From Ustulina deusta (taxonomy: Eukaryota > Ascomycota > Sordariomycetes > Xylariales > Xylariaceae), in assembly GCA_023159155.1 (NCBI GenBank), contig JAJNNX010000007.1, positions 186,001-250,000 of the forward strand: a DNA stretch of 64,000 nucleotides, read 5' to 3'. Position numbers and translations under genes: made by a program. Below are positions 11,241 to 24,502 of this stretch, one piece after another; position 1 is the first letter of the stretch; every line of letters begins with the position of its first letter. Below the pieces are notes generated by a model. The model saw only the letters and a list, made by a program, of their open reading frames with translations. It searched no databases and was not told where the DNA came from.

Positions 11241-14200
11241 GAACCATACGTCTGGTCTTATGGATTTCCCGAGGCGACTCAGGTATCTCGGTCTATACCC
11301 GCCTCTAATGCTTCAGAGACACGCCTGGCATATACTGCCACGATTACACCGCACGACCTTGTACCATTGGAAGAAAAAAAAGATTGTTGCATAAATTGAC
11401 GGTTAAATGGCATTAGCGACTTGATTCGAGTTCATTTCCTTTTTTCAGTCATACCCATTGCGCGAGTTATCTTGCATCAAATCAACGAACGATTGCCATC
11501 TCAAAAAAAATCTGATTTCAGTTTTGCGAATTCCGCCGTCCACCAGCATTTTTCCCTTATACAGACACGCCCAGATTGCAGGGAGGAAAAGAAAACGTGC
11601 GCGAGCAAATGTGCCCACTGGGAAGAATAGTGGGAGAAGAAAAAAAAGGCGAAGTAATTGCTCACGGATTTTTGGGCTACCTGAAAAGGGCATAGTGGAT
11701 TGCGAAGAATTTATCGACAAGAGTAAACGAATGCATAGGGTGATGGTTCCCAAGGCGAGTTTGCCTGCATGTCACCCTCTCCCTTCGACTTGGGCGAGAC
11801 ATTCGCGGACACATGTTTGCGCTCAACCGACGATGATGACTTGGTCACACAGACATTTGCATCAGTCCCCCCGGAGGGAGAATAATTCATTCTTGGTGGA
11901 AGCAGATTACTGTATAGGCATGAGAACACCGTCTGACGATGCCTTGACTCTAGGTCGTTATCGCAGAATTTGTCACATTAGTAGTCGCGCTGCTCACCGC
12001 ACATAAATACACCAGACCAGCAAAAAAATCTTGCATAGCCCATACGGGTTACTCCTCACAGTGCTAGTCTGTGTAATATGTATAGTGCCGCTCCCTACTG
12101 ACTGGTTTAGTCGATGGGGCTGTAGTCGTACCTTAATCGTAGTCGGTGTAAACACGGAAGTCGACCCCTCACAGTGACGTCGCGTCGTGAAACTGGACCT
12201 TGACACCGGCGCCACCAGATTCTAGAGCAGGTATGATTGGTTGTTGTCGGTGTAGCCCTCAGGTTTGATTGGCGAGGGTCTCTGTCCGTGTGATGTAAGA
12301 GGGAAAGCGTCCTCATGAGGGCCGATTTCCAACGGGAACATAGTGCCAGAGACCGAACCCTATTACATATCTCCAAGGTTTACACACCTGACCCAATCGA
12401 AAGTGTTTGAGTGAGTCTGATTTTAAGTCGAACACGACCATGATATCTGTGCGGTCTCCGTGACTGTGCGTATTGTCACCATCAACTCGCCCGTAGCTAG
12501 CGTTCGTATCTCAAGGGGTGTGGGAGTTGACGTCCGGAACAGAGCTTGATCTCGTCCGAGACCGCGGCTACCTAGGAGCTCCCGTTCGCCCTACACACGT
12601 TGCCGTCGCCCATTGCGATTCCGATGCGACAAGTTTATATCTTATAGGCCTACACAATTAACAATCAATGCGTGTTTGTGTCTAGGTGCGAGCCTTGGAA
12701 CACCAATCGTTCTTCCACTTCAAAGTTCTCCATCGTCGGTTTCTGTCCCTCGGTAGTCGAACCCTCAAGACAAGAGAACATAATTTAGCGTGCCCAGGTA
12801 GTTTCAAAGGGCCTTTTTGAATGTTGTAAAAATAGAATATGCCATTCGAAGACGCTTCATTTTTAACCCGGCTTTCAAGCAACATGCAGAGAAACCCCAC
12901 GAAGTCATACCCTGCCATTGCTAACTCATCAAATAACTTTCTATTTAAACAAGAAATGAGCAATTTCGGCGCCTGTATCGCAATGCTTCATTCGATGTTC
13001 CTTAGGACACCATGTCTAAAACATATCAAAGTTTCGATTCATCCACTGTATTGTAGTCCACACCAAATGCTACAGTAGTGGGAGAGTCAACTGCTAGGTA
13101 GTTAGATATTATGTTCATTATTAGCACTTCTACCATGTCCTTTGCAATCCCCATAGGTAGCAAAAATCAAACGAGTCCTACACTGACATGCTATGTCTAG
13201 AAGGCTTGTTTATTCACCACTACTCGGATGAATTCTTGACATTCGACAGAAACGAGCAATATTCGATAACAAAATAGGCTCAAAACATTCTCATGCCGCT
13301 TTCGGAAAAGGTTTTGCTGATAAACCATCCAAGGTGGGCATGTTACCCTTCTGGATAAGGGTGAGGTGTTGGGAGCTTTTCATACTAGCAGTTCGTAGCC
13401 TCGAACTTATTAATAGGTTCTAAGAGCCTATAAATATCCGCAACACAATAATGTTTGTTACTGAGGAGATTTGCACTTGTAGTGAACGGGGACTAACTAT
13501 TATAGACTTGTCACAAAAAAAAAGACGCCGTTAATTCCATGAATAAAATTAACGGTATATATAGCACACTCCGCGACAAGAGTGCTTCTACATCGTTGAT
13601 TTATATTGGATTAGGACTACAGCGGGCATGATGGCATATCTCATCGGATCTTCTTTGGTATCCGTAGGAGTTAAGATGTCTTATTTCCAGGTAGTGTATA
13701 AATTACTATAACTGGCCTTGGATACCCTACCAATCAGAGCAGCACGACGAACCAGCTACACCATCGTCTCAGAACGTTCGAAAGGACGTACGGATGAGAC
13801 ACTAAGCAGCAGAAACGGGGATATTGCCGGTCCTACCACTCTAGTGAACATTCCAGGATGTCCATTCTGGAGAATCAGAATGACAATAAGATTAATGCGG
13901 AATAGAAACGGCGACCTGGGATATCCTAAAATGTATAAGAATCAAACGCTCGTGTGGAAACTAGCATAAGAAGGTCTAGAACAGCGAATTTACAAATTTC
14001 TGAATTTTTGATACTACTCTATAAACACTGCCTATATGATAAAATCAAAATGAGTCCCAGGAGGCTTCCGGGCGAAGAGGCCCTCACTTGAAGATGATGT
14101 ATTCTATTATAGATAGTGACCCCTCCGACTCCGATAGCTACGGAATGTAGTTGTTCTAGGGCTCATGTAGCCTTACTAAATACCGATAGTGATACTCCGA

Positions 14201-14856
14201 TGTGTGGCTTTCAGATGGCGTCTATCGTTTCCCCCTTGCTGATGGCTGTGGCGTCCCGTTGACATGGATGACTCTGGTCAGCAACCAACTACCCACGGGG
14301 CCACTGGTATTCCCATGCGAGGACTTGCGGTTCTGTTTATGACAGGCATGCCAAGTGTGGATGGGGTCTGAGAGAGCATGCAGCTGGTGTCGTTTAATCA
14401 CGGAGGCGGGAGCGGTGCTCACGACCCGGGAGATATAAGTACCTAGCAAATAGGGCATTTCATTTCCTGCAATGGCAATGCTCGGTTCTAGAACCTTATT
14501 GCCAGCAGTCACAAGTTATCATAGCAACTTGTATAGGTGCCACCATAGGCATGTGGTCGGCCAAATCGGAAATTAAAGGCCGACCGGGAGAATGACAAAA
14601 GCTCCGGCTGACAGCAGCTGGCAAAACGCATACATTGGGAACTTATCGCCCAGTCCGTCGCGAACTGACACGGCCAAATTTACTTATTTTCATTCACCTT
14701 CACATGTCATTGCTTTTCATTCTCATCGAGAATGTGACCTCATGAATACTTGCCTTTGACATTTCGGGGGTAACAACCCTTGCTAGCGATCTACAGGAAC
14801 TACTGTAATTGGAACCATCCTCGCTTGAGACTCTGTCGTATGTAATCTCGCTGAAT
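11241..14856. other. intergenic stretch, no gene seen
   Basis: About 3.6 kb between the cyclin and the hydrolase. The first few hundred bases are presumably the cyclin 3' untranslated region. A 182-codon frame at 11458-12006 has no ATG at its start and no family signature. Other frames are short and composition-neutral. I see no tRNA or element. Confidence 0.5.
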
Positions 14857-16049
14857 ATGCTTCCTCGACGAGCGGCTTTTAGACTTAACCGCCATCGCAT
14901 CTTCGTAACACCATCTGTCGTTTCTACCGCGCCCGTCTCTGGAACTCCATTATGTAGGAGATATCTACATATAGAAGGCCTAGCGCTCGCGCCTGTGGTC
15001 TTCGGCGGCTTATTAGTGTCATTGTGGACTTGGAAGTGCTTCATGATGGTTGTATTTCAGAACAAGATCATCTACATGCCTGGGCTGCCTCCGAATTCTC
15101 GATGGGAAAAGATAAATGACTATAGAGACAGGCTCGGCAGGATTTCTTGGCGCGAGGAGAGAGTTCGCGCCGCTGACGGGACAGACCTAGCTCTCTGCGT
15201 TGCAGACCTGGAGCTGGGGTCTGACAAGGGCTCCCGCTCATCCGACACCACTTTCTACATTCTCTACTTCCAGGGTTTGCACATGCTTTTGTACTGTCTA
15301 GACCTGAACCAGAAGCTTACCATCGACTAGGAAATGCCTCCTCCATCCCCCCGCGTCTCCCAGATCTGTCATCAATTTTGAGCATGTTCAAAAGGGAGAT
15401 GGCTGCGGAGCAAGAGCACGCTACATGTACCATGATCTGCCTAAGCTATCGTGGATATTGGACATCGAGGGGTCGGCCGACAGAAAAGGGCCTTCGACTT
15501 GACTCCGCCGCTGTGATAGAGTGGATTTCCCGCATGCACCAAAGGGCGTCTCATGAGGATCTTCGAAGTCCGGCTGAGGTTGTGCTATGGGGGCAAAGCA
15601 TCGGGTCTGGCGTGGCAACCAATTTGGCCGCTGAGGGGCTTCTGCCCGAGAACCTTCGCTTGAATTCATTGATCCTCGAAACACCGTTTACGTCGATTCG
15701 TGCCATGCTGGAAGTCCTTTATCCGCAAAAGTGGTTGCCATACAAATACCTTTGGCCTTTCTTACGCAATCACCTCGACAGTTGGGAGAACCTTAAGCTC
15801 ATTGCCGACATATACAGCGCAAAGGCTTCAGTACCTGAGGTCTTGATCGTCCAAGCGGCCAAAGATGAGCTAGTACCGGCAGAACTCAGCCAAGAGCTTT
15901 ATGCCAGGTGTGTAGAACTTCAGCTACCTGTACGAAAGATATCGGTCGGCGGTGCTTTCCACAATGACACCGCGTTCAGGACAGAAGGGAGGAAGGCCAT
16001 TTCCCAATTCTTGGCGCAGAAAGTGAGGGCTGCGGGAGGACAGGTATGA
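14857..16049 (+). CDS. BEM46-like alpha/beta hydrolase with N-terminal membrane anchor
   Basis: Exons 14857-15274 and 15331-16049 (56-nt intron) encode 378 residues. The first in-frame ATG is at 14857; the frame is open further upstream but without an ATG. A hydrophobic segment lies at about residues 47-68 (PVVFGGLLVSLWTWKCFMMV), typical of the single N-terminal anchor of the BEM46/ABHD13/ABHD17 group. The splice restores the conserved oxyanion segment YFQGNASSIPPR. The nucleophile elbow is GQSIG, the likely catalytic Asp is in AKDELVP and the His in FHND. Fungal BEM46 proteins sit at the cell periphery or ER and have been linked to polarity; the substrate is unknown. Good family confidence. 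Confidence 0.88.
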
Positions 16050-16227
16050 AAAGTTATGAAACAGACATCCAATTCTACCTAGTGACTGAGCGGCATTGAA
16101 TCCTTGATCAGGGAATCGATAGGGCTTGCTCACCGCCTACAGCTTGATGGCAGGTACTTAAACAGTGTCTAGGCTTTCCACGAAGGTTATACCAGCCGCA
16201 CCACCCTCTTTGTGCTAGTGATTCACT

Positions 16228-16926
16228 CTATACCATCGAACAATAAGTGAACCGTCGCATGATGTAGCGCTGTCCCTCACCGAGGCAGATGGCGCTCGCT
16301 GGGTTTTCTCTACTATCTTGGCACAAGGCATAATCCATATTCCTACACGCAAGCCATACGGTATCCTCCTATATCGAAAGCTCCCAGTCGTGGGGGATGA
16401 GAGCGGCTTCGTGGCCCTCAGAAGAGACTTGTGGCGAAATTGGTGATAAACCTCTGACCACTTTTGACTGCTGTGCTTGGTCTCCTTCGGGATCAAATGG
16501 TCTGCATCTCTACCGGCAATGGAATGCAGTCTATCCCTAAGCCAACTTAGTAAGTATATCATCGCTAATTGGTCCAAATTCATACGAACCTCGGCATCAA
16601 AATAGGGGTCATCATCTACGTATTCTTGCGTCTGCCAAAGCCTGCGCGCTTGTGAAAGCCATCCGCGCTGGTTGATTTGTCAAGACCGTGTCGAGGTTCA
16701 GCATGATGAAGTTGAGGATCAGGAGGCCGATGATAAAGCAGATGAAGATGACCAGCATAACGAGGAAGATGAGGCCAAAGGCGGCAACGAGTATTATCTG
16801 CCAGGTCTTCATTGTACCGTATCTAAAAGAAATCCCGGAAGGTGTAGTCTTTGCGAGAATCGCTTGCGAATCCGAGTGATAGTTCTCTACCGATGCTACA
16901 CAGCTTGTGCCTGCAGTGGAAATCAT
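16228..16926 (-). pseudogene. unresolved, possibly disrupted membrane-protein gene
   Basis: Coding-like sequence is spread over three frames on the minus strand. An ATG at 16812 opens 66 codons containing one very hydrophobic segment (IILVAAFGLIFLVMLVIFI and onward), with strong preference for C at third positions. Near 16690 the sense switches to a second frame (RGWLSQARRLWQTQEYVDDD, then PYFDAEV). A probable intron (donor GTTCGT, acceptor GGTAG) leads to a third frame (RPFDPEGDQAQQ, LSPISPQVSSEGHEAALIP), which is cut by an in-frame TAG before EDTVWLACRNMDYALCQDS and ends at 16228. The first switch may be an intron ending in CTTGAC...CCAG, which would remove part of the hydrophobic stretch, or a one-base frameshift. 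I recognise no family. The gene may extend upstream to about 17400. Confidence 0.4.
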
Positions 16927-17714
16927 TAGGAGGAAAGGCTTTAAAGAAAATGAACGATATACTCAAGGCCTATATAGAGTTCGATTCTCGTTTAACTCTA
17001 GTTGCTGCTGATGTTTGCCCTGGCCATTGGTATTATGCCATTGCTTATTGAGTGGATCTTGAACAGCCACAAGTCATAATAGAGAACTTTATTGATGTTC
17101 GAAATACTTCAGACGAAATGGGTATGTGGGCTATTAGGATTTGAAACCTAGGTGAATGGCGGCCTGAATAGCTAGCTCTTCTCGAATCTATTGAAGCCGC
17201 TCTCGGCATTACGATTGGGGTAGACTGTTCCAGTCCAATGCGTTTTAAGACAATATGTGGTGAATATAAGTCCTCACATGTAGCCACATCCCATTGCTTG
17301 CACATAATGATGACCATATGGAGTAGGTACCTTGAATCAATCCATCGGCGAATTATTGGGTGGTGCTTCTTGGAGCTGTTTGTCTGCAGGGCAAAGCTAG
17401 CCATTGATTCCCCTCCAGTACCGCTTGCATGGCTGCTTCGCGGCGTAATCCGTGACTAGGGCATGCGATTAATAAAGTCATCACTCACTCTACTATGCGA
17501 AACTTACCACATCTGCTGTCATGGAAGAAAGTCACAGAATATCTATTTCTAAAGATACACTCGCACCAAGGGAATCGATCTAGAGCATTGCAGTCGTGTG
17601 GACAAGCGTTAGACAGATAATTCAGGTCTAATATCGTCCGAAACCTAGAAGCAACCGGATAGCTATAGAAAAACCGACTAACATATTGGTGGCTTATCGG
17701 GAAACCTCTCCTGC
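16927..17714. other. interval upstream of the unresolved locus
   Basis: A 119-codon minus-strand frame at 17045-17404 and a shorter minus-strand segment near 16965-17075 (reading NKQWHNTNGQGKHQQQLELN) look partly coding but cannot be joined confidently to each other or to the locus downstream. They could be 5' exons of it. The 3' end of the GH36 gene lies just beyond. Confidence 0.3.
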
Positions 17715-20700
17715 TTAAACATGTTCGGCATCAAAACTTATCTTCACCTCAACTTCGTTACTCCAACCAGAACTCAAACCCATCTCACTCCACGCTTTCT
17801 GGATATCGACAGCTAGCACATGACTATCTTGCTGATCCACAGTAACCGTCTCGAGAGGTATGGGTAGGCCTTGGATAGTTATCATGAAGTCACGCTTAAT
17901 TGACATGTGAGGAAGGTCAGATATGTACAACCCTGAAGGCCTGTTAGCAACCATACTAATCGTTGGAATATAGCAATAGGGGGGGACTGCGATAGCTTAC
18001 CGAGTATGCCCAAGGCCTTTAGCCGTGTAATAGAAAAGACTTTTCCAGTGGGGAGGAATTCGAAGTGGTTTGCGATGATAGCAGCGGCGCCGGTCATCTT
18101 GCCTATTAGGCCTAGCGAAGCAGTGGTGATTCTGCCGTTGGACTCGCTATCCAACTGAGTCGTTAGATACGCCGTAAAGATGTCATAGCCCCCTACTTCC
18201 AACGTTACACCTAGACAAGCCTTTCGCGACTCATGGCCTGTGACTGGAGTGATCTTGCCGCTATTGTGTGATCTTATGATGTACTCAGACGAAGCCATGA
18301 TGCCGGGGAAAGAATCAAATGGGATTATCTCCGTCAGAATGTGCGGCCTCGTGTTAAATACACCAAGAATAGGCGTCCCTGTTCCAGACTTGCCGTTGTA
18401 ACACCCGACCTTGAGAAGCGCGCTGTCGAAAGTAAGAGTCAGTGATTATTGTATAATAGGGTTTGAGCGCGGTCTCGGGGGTATGCAGAAGCAATAAGCC
18501 CGAGTCCTACAAGAAAGGGACATCAGGGCCTTAGAAGACGTACTCTTCGTCATATCCGGTATAGGCGTCGATCGTTTTACCTAGTACACTCGGTCGTAGA
18601 ATAACGGTTTTGCTGCGAGGAGTCAAACCTGTCATTTGGTTGATCAACTCGAGGTCATGCTGTCCAGGCACATCTGTGATATAAATAGGCCCGCCACTAA
18701 TACATCGGGCAGCCGCATGATAGCCAGCGCTTTCATGGGCAGTTTGGAACATATCCCAGTCTGGGAAGACGTTCAAGTGCTGCGTGAACAGTGTATTATG
18801 CGCATTTGTCCATATATGCCAAGCGTGCGAATCTGGCACATTTGGAAAGTAGTCGTCTGAGTTTCGTACAGGAATCGTTGGCCTATTCTGCGAAAGCTGT
18901 TGGCGGAACAGTATTTGTGGTGCTTGCGACATGCATGAGATAGCCCTGGCACCAAAGTGCCGAGTCGATGCAATTTTCCAAGCATCCAGATATGTGTTCG
19001 CAAGCTCTCGGCGACGTTCTGATGAAGCCCAAGTGTCAATCATAAACTGGCCATCTGTTTTGACTCCGTCTACGCCACATGACAACAGGAACCGATAGAA
19101 ATCATCGTAGAACCTTTCGACATCCGCATTAGCGATCACGGTCATCGGCCCAGAAACCTTCCAACCTTCGCGACGAACTTGAACCGTCTGATACTGCTGG
19201 GCAATGTCTCCACGTGGTGAGATCCCACCCCAATATCCAAGCAATGCGCTGTTCAAGATTAGCACTAGTAATTTTCGTCAAAGGCAAGCATATCATCGAG
19301 GTCTCGAGTTAGGCCGGAAGAAGTCTACCGAGTCAGGGGTGGAGAGAAGAGTAAAAAAGGATCCGAGACACATACTGCCAAACAGCGACATGCTCAATGC
19401 TAGGAAATTTTTGGCGGATTTGAGATACTGTATGCTTAAGTCCGTTGGGGAATGCCTTAGGTTCTGCTTCAAACCTCTTCCAGCCATACAAATTTGAGTT
19501 GGGGCCGTGATAATCCACATCTTGCCAGTTGTCATCGATAATCAGATTACTGATGTTGATGTTGTTTTCCTTCAAGCGCTCGACGGCGTTTAGTAGTTTG
19601 TCTTCGGTAAGCCGTTGCCCGAGCGCATTCCAAGTGCCTATTGTTTTAAGTATTTATGCGTTAACAAATCTGCAACTAATTGGAGAAAATAGTGAGCGCC
19701 CACAATAGCCCAAGCCATCACACCAATCCTGCATCCATTCGGGTCTAAAATCATTCATTTGAATAGAGAGCTCTTGAGTGACCGCGTTATGTGTACTGGG
19801 TAGAGTAAGAGCGCGCGCGTGATACATAGCCGCGGATATAGCACTCTCGAGGTTATCACCCACAGCCGCTAGTAATATACCAGCGGAACTTGCGTCGTCA
19901 TCATTGCGCAGCTACATCGACTCAGGTCAGCCAAGTCGCTTGATATTGAACAGAGGTTCCTGCAACTCACATGAACCATCACTGGACCATGATTGGAGCT
20001 TCGGAGAAGGGTCACGACGCTTTTTACGTTACTAATTCCTAAAAGAACAAGATGGCTCCCTTCATGGCTTAGGAAAGAGCACAGCAAAGCATCCTTGTCA
20101 AGGCTGAAATTAGTCTTCCCATGTCTCGGACCTAACCACGCAGTTGAATGGCGAACCAAAGCGAAATAGCTGTGTCATATTAGCACAAGCATCAGGTTCC
20201 CATGCTTTCGGTTCCAGAGGTAACTCGAAGTCTTTAAGCTCGAGTGGTGTCGGGATACTATATCATGGTTACATCCAACACTTGCCGGGAGCCGCCAAGA
20301 CACTTTCATTGAACACTGTTGAATCAAGCATGCGATGGAATGGCCTACCGTACGAAACCACCCCAGGGAGTGCCTAGTTCGACGTCAGCGTAGGCTGATA
20401 CGCCACCGCTTGCCGGTTCAACTGCAGCTTCAATAGTCCACAGCTGTGTGCGAGGTGTCTGGCTCGCAACAGACCTAACAGTGAGCTCAGGATTCAGCCC
20501 TTGAATTATGTGTGAGAGGTCGCCGGTCAGCGTGCGCCGGTCCTCCACGTTTAGAATTATGAGCCCGTCATCAACACCCAGCTCATCTCTAGCCCAAAGC
20601 CAAGGCTGCGTTGGGCTAGAGCGATACTTGAGAGTGAAACGTAGAGACGACATCAAAGGTAGCACAGCAGTGTAGGAAATATGATGTTTGTGGCTTGAGC

Positions 20701-20914
20701 TGTCTAGCTGTAAGAATATGGGCGAGTCGCTTCTCGAAGCCAATGACAATATCGTCTCCTCCCAGGGCTGCTCGCCGGAAGAGTACCAGAGACAGATCTC
20801 CCATGGTTTCTCGGAATCATGGCCAACAACTTCTAGAACAGCCGAGAAAGAGACAAGCTGGCTCTTGACCTGAGAAACTCGCCCCAGTGGTGGAAAGGTA
20901 TAGAGGCCCACCAT
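17715..20914 (-). CDS. GH36 alpha-galactosidase / raffinose-synthase-like (Sip1 family)
   Basis: Seven exons in transcript order: 20914-20349, 20169-19971, 19911-19704, 19637-19376, 19248-18544, 18422-18001, 17932-17715. All junctions keep phase and give 859 residues, the usual size for fungal Sip1-type proteins. Family landmarks are GGFVRYFALVRHSTAWLGPR, NDDASSAGILLAAVGD, YCTWNALGQRLTEDKLL, NLIIDDNWQD and VWHALLGYWGG. The probable nucleophile is Asp477 in GVKTDGQ and the probable acid/base is Asp604 in SGGPIYITDVPG. There is no signal peptide, so a cytosolic enzyme is expected. Members hydrolyse or transfer alpha-galactose on raffinose-type sugars; which activity applies here cannot be told. 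It is divergent with MPP-beta, starting 718 nt from its ATG. Confidence 0.9.
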
Positions 20915-21631
20915 TGTTTACTACCCGTGCCAAGAACTCGTTCGTAGGACTCTTGATAACTAGAGGGATTCAGAGCCCAAGAAACAACCTTGCATTATCA
21001 CATAAGATCAATGCACTGAGAGTATGCAAATATTTTGGGTTTCCCCAAGCACGGATACGTTGATGACAACGTTGTAGCTCCCAGTAAGTAAGATAGGTAG
21101 GTAAGATAGAGTGAGGGCTGTGTCTACGTGCAGCAGCAACCTTGACTGGAACATGCCACAGGCATGTATGGAGGTGGGCAGATAAGTAAAGAGGCAAGAT
21201 TAGGTAGCTTAGGTTAGGTTAGGTCGGTCGGGTATAAGGATGTAGGCAGTTTGGGTAGGTGCTGACTGGACCTGACTTAGGCATCGTGGCAGCTGTATGG
21301 TGATGGACTGTGGAGATGTTTTACTCGGACAATGACGGACTCTCGAATATCTCCTTTATCATTGGCCCGAGCTCCCGGGACCATCATCTACTCAGCTAGT
21401 CCGGTCGGAAGAGGGCGGCCAATCACAACGTGATTATTTAGCCTCGAAGGCTTGACGGACACGCTGCGCCACATCGAGCGCTGGCACAAGCCACAGAAGC
21501 CGAGCATCTCAGTTCAGACCAACCAAAATTTGAGCTTTTTGGGGCCGAAGCCGTGGACTCTGCTCACGACTTCCATCAAACCGCTCAATCCCTCCTCACC
21601 CGCCCACCTCCACCCCCCCCAACGCACCACG
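20915..21631. promoter_or_regulatory. shared upstream region of GH36 and MPP-beta genes
   Basis: 717 bp between two divergent start codons. It holds several GGTA/TAGG words (about 21085-21110 and 21200-21225) and a C/T-rich stretch just before the MPP-beta ATG. There is no gene in it; it must contain both promoters. Confidence 0.5.
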
Positions 21632-23298
21632 ATGGCGTCTAGGAGACTCGCCCTGAACCTTGGCCAGGTGCGCGGCCGTACTAGCACTCGCTCTCTCATC
21701 CGCCCATTTCAGCGAGGCCTCGCCACCCCCGTAACGTCGCCTGCCGGTGCGAAGACGCAGACCACGACACTCAAGAACGGCCTCACGGTAAGCTTGCACA
21801 GGCGCCAATTGATTTCCCAGCAGCCAGACACTCGGGCGTTCTGACGGTTCCGTTGCAGGTCGCCACAGAATACTCCCCTTGGGCGCAGACATCGACCGTG
21901 GGTGTTTGGATTGAAGCCGGTTCGCGAGCCGAGACCAGCGAGACCAATGGCACCGCACACTTCCTCGAGCATCTGGCCTTCAAGGTACCGTCTCCAGATT
22001 CCCGCGACCCCAATGCGCCCTACTGATTGATGGCTGTGCAGGGTACGAAGAAACGGACCCAACAGCAAATAGAGCTTGAAATCGAGAACATGGGTGGTCA
22101 CTTGAACGCCTATACTTCGGTGCGTGGAATAACAGCTCCGCGACAGCCCTCCAGCCAACACTAACCCCCCATAAGCGCGAAAGCACCGCCTACTTCTCAC
22201 GGGCCTTCAACGCCGACGTCCCTCAGTCCGTCGACATCTTGGCCGATATCCTTCAAAACTCTAAGCTGGAGCCTTCGGCCATCGAACGGGAACGTGATGT
22301 CATCCTCCGCGAGTCCGAGGAGGTCGAGAAGCAACTCGACGAGGTCGTGTTCGACCACCTTCACGCCACCGCTTACCAGCATCAGCCCCTGGGCCGGACA
22401 ATCTTGGGACCCCGCGAGAACATCCGCGACATCACCCGAACTGAGCTATCCAACTATATCAAGACCAACTACACTGCCGATCGCATGGTTCTAGTTGCAG
22501 CTGGTGGCATCCCTCACGAACAGCTAGTCGAGCTGGCCGAGAAGAACTTTTCTGGTTTGCCTACCACTTCGCCTCACAACGAAGCCTACCTCCAGTCTAA
22601 GAAGAAGCCCGACTTCATCGGCTCCGAGGTCCGCATTCGTGACGACACCATGGGCAGTGCTCACATCGCACTTGCTGTAGAGGGTGTTAGCTGGAATGAT
22701 GAGGACTACTTCACCGCTTTGGTCACCCAGGCCATCGTTGGCAACTACGACAGGGCTATGGGAAGCGCTCCTCATCAGGGTAGCAAGCTCGCCGCTTTTG
22801 TACACCACAACGATCTCGCCAACAGCTTCATGAGCTTTTCTACGAGCTATAGTGACACTGGGTAAGATTTAGTCGTATTCTTTTCCATGTGCTTTCGCTA
22901 ATTTCACTAGCCTTTGGGGTATCTATCTGGTTTCCGACAGGCTTACGCGGCTCGACGATCTGGTCCACTTCGCCCAGCGTGAGTGGTCACGACTTTCAAG
23001 TAATGTTACCCAGTCCGAGGTTGAGCGCGCCAAGGCTCAGCTGAAGGCTTCTGTTCTCCTATCTCTTGACAGCACCTCTGCTGTTGCCGAGGACATTGGA
23101 CGCCAGCTCATCACCACCGGCCGTCGGATGAACCCCGCCGAGATTGAGCGCATCATCGACCGTGTTACGGAGAAGGATGTCATGGACTTTGCCAACCGAA
23201 AGCTATGGGACCAGGATGTCGCCGTCAGTGCCGTCGGCAGCGTCGAGGGCTTGTTCGACTTCCAGAGGATCAGAAACGACATGAGCCGGAACTTTTAA
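21632..23298 (+). CDS. mppB: mitochondrial processing peptidase beta subunit
   Basis: Five exons, 21632-21787, 21859-21984, 22042-22119, 22176-22861 and 22911-23298, encode 477 residues; the four introns are 49-71 nt. The Arg-rich, acid-free N-terminus ([17 protein letters not shown]) is a matrix-targeting presequence. The M16 zinc motif HFLEH is at residues 86-90 and the distal Glu is expected at 166 in [11 protein letters not shown]. An M16 C-terminal domain follows, ending in a conserved Arg/Asn-rich tail. With the alpha subunit it removes presequences from imported proteins. In Neurospora the same protein also serves as core I of complex III; whether that holds here is inference. The in-frame ATG at 21452 upstream is rejected because the residues it would add do not resemble a presequence. 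Confidence 0.95.
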
Positions 23299-24502
23299 TT
23301 GAGGGTGTGGCTAACGGCGTCAGTGGTGACAAAAACCAGGTCATAGAGTGTATCAGTTACTGCGATCCCGCACATTGTTAGTTGTATCATAGAAGACTTT
23401 TTCCATATACTAGAGCCTGTGTTTCACTTGCGCTTCTGGTTGCTCATGTCTTCAAATCGGTAAACTCGAGAACTTTGGATGCACCAACACGTCATGGTTG
23501 TACATATTTCAAGCACCAGCCCAGTGTATAACTGGAGGCTAGTGACAACGTCGGGGGCCAATAGAGGAGAAGGAAGCTATATAAACACAGGCTTTTCGTG
23601 CACTACATGTTCATGAAACTCACACGATCGGCCAGTTCCCCGCCCGATTCCTGTTCTGTCTAACTATTTACTGGTGCCTGTCTAATACACTGATCATTAA
23701 TATGCTTCTAGAATAACACCGATCAATGCAACATCTCGTTGTCGCTTCCGTGTACACCATATGCCCTAGCCCGTAATGCGCACGGGCAGGGCGACTTGGG
23801 TTGGGAATCTCTTGTCAAACCCACGACGAACCGGGATAAACTATCTACGGTGGCGAAGGCGAAGACAGCCAGTCTGGAGAGAAAGCAGAGGCGTAGGGCC
23901 AGCGAGACATGTTTAACCATGAGCGAGAGGTGGGAATGGGTTCCGCATAGGAGTTGCGGCGGTTTTGTGATAGTGAGTGAAGGTCATTTCTGAATGAGAC
24001 GCTGGACACCACATTCGAACTAACTGTCTGTAACAGCCCTGGATGAACTGACGGTTTTCCATGGGCGCGTCTTGTCTATCTGGGCCCTCGTTAGTCTCGC
24101 ATATACATGCACACTGGGAGCGAAGTAGGCGATAAATATACTAGGGGAAAACAAAGCAGGTAGTCGTGTAATTGGTGTGTGGTCTCGGTAAGTAATATGT
24201 GTAGAACTGGTACCCCCCTACCCGGCATACGATGTATGCCCCTTTTCCCATGCTGCCACCGTAAGTAAGCCACCCATGTGTTCCCTCAGCTGGCATATGA
24301 TGACGATAAAATAATCCGATGTATGCTCCATATCTATCCCTTAGGTATGCCTAGAATAATTCAAGGATGGGCAGTGAAAAAAAAAATTGATTGTGGTAGA
24401 TGGCTAATATTCCCACCGTCAGACCTTCTTTGCCTTCTGCGGGCTCCATGTAAATGTCACATGGCTAGTCCCCTGATCGCGCAGCCGCGGGGAAAACAAG
24501 TT
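23299..24502. other. convergent 3' region
   Basis: Tail-to-tail interval between MPP-beta and the SET gene. It should contain both 3' untranslated regions. Overlapping short frames near 23723-23993 on both strands have no family features. Confidence 0.5.

Noticed and set aside
11458..12006. 182-codon plus-strand frame after the cyclin
   Set aside because: It does not start with ATG, is Arg/Lys/His-rich without domain features and lies where the cyclin 3' region is expected.
16672..16929. Acidic plus-strand frame (Asp/Glu-rich)
   Set aside because: It is the antisense image of a hydrophobic helix; third-position bias favours the minus strand.
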